Assembly (NCBI RefSeq): GCF_014898055.3
Contig: NW_023602073.1
Span: 84,362,678-84,426,677 of the forward strand
Source of the DNA: Talpa occidentalis
Taxonomy: Eukaryota; Chordata; Mammalia; Eulipotyphla; Talpidae
Length of the DNA stretch: 64,000 nucleotides
Reading direction: 5' to 3'
Shown here one piece after another: positions 57,594 to 64,000 of the stretch. Position 1 is the first letter of the stretch. Each line of letters starts with the position of its first letter. Made by a program: the position numbers and the translations under genes. The notes beneath the pieces were generated by a model. That model was not told where the DNA came from and ran no database searches. It saw only the letters and a program-made list of their open reading frames with translations.

Positions 57594-57706
57594 CCTAATA
57601 TTCCCTGGAGTGCGACTAGGAGCAGACAGTCAATTCAGTGATTTTCTTGATGGACTGGGACCAGCCCAACTTGTTGGCCGACAGACGCTTGCCACCCCTG
57701 CAATGG
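57594..57706 (+). CDS. RIMS1: RIMS1 coding exon: linker into C2B
   Basis: Completes Asn and encodes LIFPGVRLGADSQFSDFLDG, then LGPAQLVGRQTLATPAM, leaving after the first base of Gly. The 113-nt exon joins 55217 (two bases) and 59855 (one base plus GT) without breaking the frame. The FSDFLDGLGPAQ-VGRQTLATP block is near invariant in RIM1 to RIM4 and precedes the C2B beta-sandwich. It has no catalytic role. The acceptor is TTTGCTAACAG and the donor ATGG|GTAAGA. A further exon-like segment at 57858 lies 151 bases downstream. Confidence 0.97.
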
Positions 57707-57857
57707 GTAAGAATCATTTTATCCTAGGAAAATTAATGTTTCAGGTTGACACGGTCATTTAAAGCAGCATAGTATTAATACAAGTGAGAAGCAAGATTTT
57801 AGCTAGTTTGCTGCTGGTTTCAAATGACTATTTTAATTTCTAATTCATTTTTCTCAG

Positions 57858-57951
57858 TTGAGACATTTCTCAAAATGAATAAAGCTTGTCATGAATCTGA
57901 ATTACCAGAAATCCCTGTCAAGACAGAGTCTACAATATATCCAAGTATAGG
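57858..57951 (+). other. RIMS1: Candidate alternative RIMS1 exon (cassette or poison)
   Basis: A strong acceptor (AATTCATTTTTCTCAG) precedes it, and two donors follow. Ending at 57944 (A|GTATAG) gives 87 nt in phase 1-1. That would insert 29 residues (starting VETFLKMNK, containing CHESELPEIPVK, ending ESTIYPS) between ATPAM and DIQIG, with no stop. Ending at 57951 (GG|GTAAGG, the stronger donor) gives 94 nt and puts a TGA within the first bases of the next exon. That would remove C2B or trigger nonsense-mediated decay. The open frame and splice signals are visible; use in transcripts is inference. I do not recall such an insertion in described RIM1 isoforms. Confidence 0.45.
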
Positions 57952-58839
57952 GTAAGGGTATTATTTCACAGGAGGAAAATAGGTCAATTATACAATAAAG
58001 AATGTTGGTACAAATGTTCAACTATGTGAAAAAAATTAATAAAATTATCTCTCTACTCCACAACTTAAAAAAATATTTTATACTCAATTGTAAAAATATA
58101 AGTAGATGTTTTTTAAAAAGACACTAATTAGGCTTAGTAAAAAAGAAGAGCTGTGCAAGAAATGAGAAGTAAAAATATTCACTCCACTATAATTATTACA
58201 TAATTATAATATTAATATTGATAGGAATGAGTAACAGAAAATGTCAAGTGTTTGGGGAAATACAGTGAGAGAGATTGAAAGTAGAAGTCAAGAATAATAA
58301 CTAAAACAAAAAATAAGAAAATAATTTATAATTATAGTGTTTGGAAATAGGGAGGCAAGTGCCAGAAAGCAAAAAATAAATCAGATCAAAATACTGAAAA
58401 TTTTGAAAGCAATACCCTTTAGAAGGCAAGAAGTTGAGAAAAAAGGATGTGAATCTTTTATACAAGAGCACATTGTATTGAACAGTTTGATCCTTTAAAC
58501 TATGCGTGTTTGTGACTTTTTAAAAAACCTTATAAACAGAATAAAAGAAAAATACAAAAGACCTCTAGGAACTGAGAGGTTTATAACAAAATTATAAAAC
58601 AATGGATGACAAGGTTGGTCAATTGACCTGATTATACATAAAGAGAATTCAAAACTGAGAAAATGATAATTCAACTAACAATATAAAATAAAAATAATTC
58701 TGTTTAACATTTCCAAAGATAAAGTAGCATATCAATCAGGAAAAAAAGAACATCTTGATAGAACCTGACATGAGGAGTAAGAATTGAAAATATTTAGAAA
58801 TTTATTTCACTTCCCAAATAATCCAGGAAGTGCAAATAC

Positions 58840-59125
58840 AACTTTTAAACCATCAGATCAGCTAAAACTAGACATGTTGCTAATGCTACTAGCAGTGTGT
58901 TGTGGAAATGGGAAGACAGATACTACTGCTGATATTACCAATTGATACAATATTTTGGATGATAGTTGGTAATATACATAAGTGTGCATTAAATTAAACC
59001 CAATAATTAAAAATCTGGGATCTCATGCTCAAGTAATAATAGACCAAGTGTGCAAAAATTCTTTATAAAACACTTCATTACAGTGTTTCAATAACAGCAA
59101 TTTTAATAACAGCAATATAAGTTAC
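58840..59125 (+). mobile_element. Old L1-type fragment, sense
   Basis: ACCATCAGATCAGCTAAAAC, GCTACTAGCAGTGTGTTGTGG, ATCTGGGATCTCATGCTCAAG, ATTACAGTGTTTCAATAACAGC and CCTATATGTCCATGCAAGG echo old L1/HAL1 ORF2 phrases, strongly decayed. Confidence 0.5.
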
Positions 59126-59314
59126 CTATATGTCCATGCAAGGATCTCGTTTTGGTTTTGTTTTAAGGATCTGATTTTTGAATAGATGACAGCATACCTA
59201 TTTGTTGGCCCATGGAGTCAATAAAAGAAGGTATATTGCAGAGAGAGAGAGAAAGAGACAGCACAAATGCATGAGGGAGATTTTTACAAGCATATTTATG
59301 AGTGTTAGGATGTA

Positions 59315-59465
59315 TTTTTTAATTTTTTTATTAATTTTTTTCTTCCATCATTGGAGTCCCCATAGTGCTCCCACCGTATCACCAGGGAACCATCATCATA
59401 TTTCCTTGTGTTCTTCCCTCTCCTGTTTTGACCTCCTCCCTCCCCTTCCTTTGCTGTATGCTCAG
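59315..59465 (-). mobile_element. L1 3' UTR fragment, antisense
   Basis: TTTTTTATTAATTTTTTTCTTCC, then ACCGTATCACCAGGGAACCATCATC and TTGTGTTCTTCCCTCTCC, resembles the antisense UTR at 4060 and 22085. Confidence 0.5.
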
Positions 59466-59854
59466 ATCTAAAACAAACCAAATGCCCCCAAATAGATGAA
59501 TGAATGTTAGAATATTCACCACAATATTAGTGGGTTTTTCTCTACATAGTGGAAATGCAGATAATTATACTTTTTTATTAAGAAATATTATATACTAGAT
59601 GACATAGAGCATAAACATTCTTACTAAAATCATTTAGATACTTTGGCATTGTCATTTTAAGTGATTTGTAAACTAATATGTACCATCATAAAATGAGTTA
59701 CTAAAGAGAAACATTCTTAGACCGTATTTGGAGATGGGGAAGGAAAGTGTGGTCAGGGCTCACATTAGATCATTATTTGTAGTCTGCTGCAGGCCTTATT
59801 TATTTATTCACAAGTAACTGTGAACATGTATCTTTTTTTGCCACATGCTTGCAG

Positions 59855-59956
59855 GTGATATACAGATTGGAATGGAAGATAAAAAGGGCCAATTAGAAGT
59901 TGAAGTTATTAGAGCACGAAGCCTCACACAAAAACCTGGTTCCAAATCTACACCCG
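59855..59956 (+). CDS. RIMS1: RIMS1 coding exon: C2B beta-strands 1-2
   Basis: Completes Gly and encodes DIQIGMEDKKGQLEVEVIRA, then RSLTQKPGSKSTP, leaving after the first base of Ala. GQLEVEVIRARxL is the first C2 strand and KPGSKSTPAPYVKV the first loop. In Ca2+-binding C2 domains that loop carries an Asp; here there is none. This fits the known Ca2+-independence of RIM C2B, which instead binds liprin-alpha and PI(4,5)P2. The exon is 102 nt, with acceptor CATGCTTGCAG and donor CCCG|GTAAGG. Confidence 0.97.
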
Positions 59957-60434
59957 GTAAGGAATGGTGTTACTGAGCTTGCACAAGAGAATATTGCATA
60001 AGCATAAACCTCAAACCTTTGCTGCATTTAAATTTTATATGCTGTGTGTGTTTCTATGTTTTTTGAGTCTGTCAGAATGGATCTGATTTTTCCTTGAATG
60101 CTTATTTCCTTGCATGCTTATTCAAAAAGTATTATAAAGTGTATTATAATAAGAAAAATCCAGTTATAATTGTTTCTTAGTTTGTGTCAATTATTTTTTC
60201 TGTACATCTACAAGTGTAAAAAATAATGATTTATGGCTTTATGTATATTTACGGGAAATGAACATGGCGGTTAAGTATTGATACTATGGTTTTAAGAAAT
60301 AGAATGTATGGAACACTGGAAATTTTCAGTGATTTCAGTAAATATTCTAGTTCTCTAAATAAAAGGCATTTTCTAATAAAGTCAGTTTAACCTAAAGGAC
60401 TAACTTTTTCAATGTTAATATTACCTTTGTTCAG
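59957..60434. other. RIMS1: RIMS1 intron (478 bp)
   Basis: Starts GTAAGG and ends TTTGTTCAG. No other feature. Confidence 0.9.
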
Positions 60435-60574
60435 CTCCATATGTCAAAGTATATCTTTTGGAAAATGGGGCCTGTATAGCCAAGAAGAAGACAAGGATTG
60501 CAAGAAAAACCCTTGATCCTTTGTATCAACAGTCCCTGGTTTTTGACGAAAGTCCACAGGGTAAAGTTCTTCAG
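60435..60574 (+). CDS. RIMS1: RIMS1 coding exon: C2B core strands
   Basis: Completes Ala and encodes PYVKVYLLENGACIAKKKTR, then IARKTLDPLYQQSLVFDESP and QGKVLQ, ending in phase 0. PYVKVYLL is the C2 signature strand. The KKKTRIARKT run is the polybasic face that in RIM C2B contacts acidic phospholipids. TLDPLYQQ matches the NP-x-[WF/Y]-x-[EQ] turn of C2 folds. TRIARKTLDPLYQQSLVF is RIM1-like. The exon is 140 nt; donor CAG|GTCAGT. Confidence 0.97.
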
Positions 60575-61865
60575 GTCAGTAAGAGCTTGACTTTTTACAT
60601 TGTGGTATCTACATTATCCATATGAACACATTGAGAAAATGTAGGGAAACATGAAGGCAATAAAGTTCAGTAAAGAGAAATATAGTATATATCCAGAGTA
60701 GAAAAGAAATCAAATTATTAATTTACAAAACAAATAATGCATAGTGTTAAAATATCTGCTGGATCTAGTGAAAACCAAATTTTATTTTCTCTCTCTATTC
60801 TTTTGTTCAATTTCCTACTTTTGTTCAATTTCCCATATGTCATCTCTCCTCAGTAGATTCTAGATGATTGGCAGATAGATAGATAGACAGACAGACACAT
60901 AGTCAAATGATGCTAGTAATGTTTTATTGAGCATTACTCTTCCACACATGGAATACAAAGAGGAAGAAAAGAAAGGAAAAGCATGCAGGGACCAGCAAAT
61001 ATGGAGTACTGGTTGAATGTCAGATGCATTGTTAGGTGCTAACATACATCACGTGATATACCATGTGCCATCAATATCATTGTAAAGATTATGTTTGAGG
61101 ATCACAGAGATTGTGTGATTTGGCAAAACTTTTCAGTAATTGAAAATAGAGGATCTACCACCCTTGTCTGTATAAATCAAGAGAATGAAGTCAATCAAGA
61201 ATCTTTACAGATGACTAAGGATTGGAATTAGAACCTAGGAATAAGTGTGATGGAACACTTGTCTGAAATTAACAGGAGTTGGCCCAGATTGTGGTCTTTG
61301 TTGGTGAGCTCACTGACTTATTAATCATCTGATCAAATCAGAATTGTCAGACAAATCCTCCGAAGGTGTCAGCTTACAATTATTTTTTAATCTACCCTTT
61401 CACTAACATGTTTTATATAGAATAAATTTAATGAATAATCTTTGTATGTACTCTTTCATATGCATTCTCCATTGTATATTGCATTGGCTTATTTTACCTT
61501 CCTGGCTTGTGCAAATTTTAATTTGTATATTTCTGTGCACATTGCTTATTAAACAGTTCCTAAAGAAGATGTTGACTATGTATATATAAATAAACATATA
61601 TTTATTTGTTTAGCATAATTCATATAGATTATACCCCTCATTGACAGAGGAATAATTTGCTTGCATTCCATCAAATCTAAAAAGTACCATGGTATCTCTT
61701 TGGGACCCTTAATGTTAGAATCTTCTTACCTATTCCTTCTCCTTGGTGTTAGTTATATTCCTTTCCTTTCCTTCCTTAATGGGTCCACTGTTACAGAGTA
61801 GCTGCTCACAACTCTTCAAATGTGAAAGAGCAAGATCAAGTTGTATTGCATTTCTGTTTCTGCAG
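60575..61865. other. RIMS1: RIMS1 last intron
   Basis: Starts GTCAGT and ends TTTCTGTTTCTGCAG. It carries a GATA/GACA microsatellite at 60872-60897. No exon or clear repeat otherwise. Confidence 0.85.
60872..60897 (+). repeat. Compound (GATA)n(GACA)n microsatellite
   Basis: CAGATAGATAGATAGACAGACAGACA in the last RIMS1 intron. Confidence 0.85.
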
Positions 61866-62084
61866 GTGATTGTCTGGGGCGACTATGGCAGAATGGACCA
61901 TAAATGCTTTATGGGCGTGGCTCAAATCTTGTTAGAAGAACTTGATCTGTCGAGTATGGTAATCGGATGGTACAAATTGTTCCCACCGTCTTCACTGGTG
62001 GACCCCACACTCACACCCCTAACCCGCCGGGCTTCCCAATCATCTCTGGAAAGTTCAACTGGTCCTCCCTGCATTCGATCATAG
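61866..62084 (+). CDS. RIMS1: RIMS1 terminal coding exon: end of C2B and C-terminus
   Basis: Encodes VIVWGDYGRMDHKCFMGVAQ, then ILLEELDLSSMVIGWYKLFP, PSSLVDPTLTPLTRRASQSS and LESSTGPPCIRS, with stop TAG at 62082. VIVWGDYGRMDHKCFMG is the third C2 loop and keeps only part of the usual acidic set. GWYKLFP closes the fold. The tail RRASQSS is a basophilic-kinase-type site, conserved among RIMs. The ending GPPCIRS with LDLSSMVIGWYK is RIM1-type; as I remember it, RIM2 ends in SYSRS with a GWFK variant. The C2B domain anchors RIM at the presynaptic membrane and supports vesicle priming. It is in frame with the exon ending 60574. Confidence 0.97.
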   Translation: MIVWGDYGRMDHKCFMGVAQILLEELDLSSMVIGWYKLFPPSSLVDPTLTPLTRRASQSSLESSTGPPCIRS

Positions 62085-64000
62085 TGAACTCATATCAGAG
62101 TCATTCCAATAAAACTCTACCATTCAGGATAATAATCTGAACCAGATATCTCATGATCAAAAGCATTGTTGGAGACAATCAACTTGTGTTTTGCCTGTAG
62201 TAGTTTTTCAATACTATGTCCCAATTGTTAAAACCTGGCTTCATATGACAGAACAAGGCAGTCTATCAAATCAGTTAAGAGTCGATGTGCTAGTGAGAGT
62301 CACTGATGCTTCTAACAAGTAGAAAAAGAGGAAACTTCAAATCCACACACACCCCAAATTGAACAAACTGGAAGCTCTCACTCTGTGAAAAGTTGTATTT
62401 ACACATTTCTGCACGGACCACATCAGTGTTATTTCCCTGATGTTTTGAGTTTTGTTCTTTGTTTTGTTTATATGTGTGCTGTTTGTTGGGTTTTGTTTCT
62501 GAAGTTTTTTGTTGTGTTCTGGTTTTCACTGTATTTGTTATTCCCACTTGTTTTGGGCTGTGACATGACAGGCCTCATGATGCTTACAGAGACCCTTCCT
62601 TTCTTTTTCCAAAAGCACCAAAAAAGGGCTGAAGCAGTCTCTGTAGCATCTTCCCTACGTGTTCAGCTGGACAAGATGAGGCCAACAAAGGGTTCCACAG
62701 GCTTTCACGTTATAATTCTTTAAAGTCTTATGTTTGGAAACCCAGAAGACAAAAAATTAAATTCCAAAACAATCACAGAATCACTTTTTTCAATGAAGAG
62801 CATATCTGTTTGCATTCTAGAAATTTCATTTATGTTTTCCATTGTTTTGCATGGAAGACTTTTAAAGAAGTCAATCTGCAACTAATGCTGGGAACTAAAA
62901 CTAACCGCATAATTGTACTTTGGAAACACTCCTTGTAATGCCTTTTCTTCCTGATACCCAAAAAAAAGTATATGCTCATGTGTATAAACCATACTTTTGA
63001 CTTCCCAAAATGGTGACTAGAAATGGATTTGAGCCTAAGACACTTTCAGCTATGCCCAGGCTTCTCGGCCATGTCTCAGTGTAGAAACACCCATCTGCCC
63101 TGGAAAGAGCATGGTATGAGCTGTTCAATATTCCACTGGGAATTCCAGTTGAAATATTCTGCACTAGACTAATGTTTTTATCAAATTTTAGTTTACATTT
63201 CTTTGAGATTGATGCAAGCACAAAGCTTGATTTTTTTAATGCAAAGTATCTTACTTTTCTGGGAGGGGGGCAATAAACAAAGTCAAATTTCAATTTGCAT
63301 TCTCTTCATTTGATTTTTTTCTTGGCCTTGAATTTCCCTTGTGACATCCTGTAAATGTGCTCCAAACTGCAGACTCTGCAGGTGCATCGATATGTCCTCC
63401 CTCCTTTTATGAGTCATTCAACTTTTGTGATTACGCAAATAGAGCAGCATGACTGGGAACTGTTCAAAGCTGCATGCACGTTTTGTAAAAAAAATAAAAT
63501 AAAATTGAAAAAGAAAAGAAACAAAAGGTTATTTAATAATGTATGTTAGTTCCACATAGGCCAGCTTGTATGTTGCATGTACTTGTACAGTTTGCTCGTT
63601 AATTATTATACTGAAATAACCAAGAAATCTAAGCCATCCATTTTTGTTATAGACATTTTGCAGGTTTAGCTAGACTCAGTCTGTGAGTCTGGGGTGAAAT
63701 GTCTATAGATGGACTTTATTTTTTACCCTCTGGAAAACGTGATGTAGTACGGACCAAATTCCTTCTAATAAATATTTTGGTGTAGATCCCTACTGTGGGG
63801 CTGTCACACGTAGACACTGTGTACACACTAGGTTTTAATCCATAGACATACTGCCTGCACCAAGTGAATTATTTATTATTATTTACACATGCCAGAATTA
63901 TCTGCCCATCATTCCGCAGGGCACAGATTGACCACTGCTCGCCTTGCTGAGCAGGAAGAACTGAAGCATTGGTGCACTTCTACTAGATTCCGTTCTGTCT
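62085..64000 (+). other. RIMS1: RIMS1 3' UTR (extends to or past the right edge)
   Basis: Directly follows the stop codon, with no intron signal evident. Possible poly(A) signals AATAAA occur at 62108, 63272, 63493 and 63767. The one at 63767 is followed by a GT-rich stretch (63780-63830), the best candidate for cleavage inside the window, but transcription may run on beyond 64000. Short open frames inside have no resemblance to proteins. The stretch 63290-63830 is less repeat-like than the intron, as expected for conserved UTR. Confidence 0.8.
63767..63830 (+). terminator. RIMS1: Candidate RIMS1 polyadenylation site
   Basis: Hexamer AATAAA at 63767-63772, with GT-rich sequence downstream (TGTGGGGCTGTC, CACTGTGTACAC). 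Inferred from motif arrangement only. Confidence 0.4.

Larger units (their letters stand above)
57952..59854. other. RIMS1: RIMS1 intron
   Basis: A-rich and mostly unassigned, except for an old sense L1 piece at about 58840-59125 and an antisense L1 3' UTR piece at 59315-59465. It ends at CATGCTTGCAG before 59855. Confidence 0.8.

Noticed and set aside
55079..62084. Assignment to RIMS2 rather than RIMS1
   Set aside because: MAAEMRKMVRQ, LDLSSMVIGWYK and the GPPCIRS ending fit RIM1; RIM2 as I remember it differs at each of these.
1..64000. Prokaryotic features (operons, Shine-Dalgarno sites, CRISPR arrays, attachment sites)
   Set aside because: The DNA is mammalian: spliced exons, MIR/L2/MLT1/L1 relics and SINEs throughout.

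Overview
This window is nuclear DNA from a placental mammal. It holds a vertebrate multi-exon gene with GT-AG introns, ancient MIR, L2 and MaLR (MLT1) repeats, and L1 pieces of several ages. It also holds about 16 copies of a tRNA-derived SINE that is neither Alu, B1/B2, carnivore CAN, ruminant BOV nor horse ERE. The SINE should fix the clade, but I cannot name the species from sequence alone. A laurasiatherian such as a bat is my weak guess.

The only clear functional gene is the 3' end of RIMS1 (RIM1, the presynaptic active-zone scaffold) on the + strand. Five coding exons (55079-55217, 57594-57706, 59855-59956, 60435-60574, 61866-62084) join in phase. They encode the last ~237 residues: the conserved pre-C2B linker, the whole C2B domain and the C-terminal tail. 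The 3' UTR runs from 62085 to at least the right edge. The roughly 55 kb to the left is best read as RIMS1 intron. I recognise no upstream RIM1 alpha/beta coding exon in it.

Two extra RIMS1 elements stand out. A CpG-enriched, purine-rich island at 33060-33271 ends in a short ATG-initiated exon with a perfect CAG|GTAAGT donor. It looks like an internal promoter and first exon for a short gamma-type RIM1 made only of linker plus C2B. An exon-like segment at 57858-57951 has a strong acceptor and two competing donors. One donor keeps frame (87 nt); the other (94 nt) would stop translation before C2B.

Other gene-derived material is dead. A retrocopy of SPTY2D1 occupies the left edge (1-1390), and a V1R-type vomeronasal receptor relic lies at about 20310-20585 on the minus strand. 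The rest is transposon-rich intron: SINEs often with perfect target-site duplications, a twin-primed L1 inversion (4060-4945), a 1.2 kb relatively young antisense L1 (44424-45610), MLT1 LTRs, and a long L2 tract (48400-49830). Stretches where I see nothing are listed as such.
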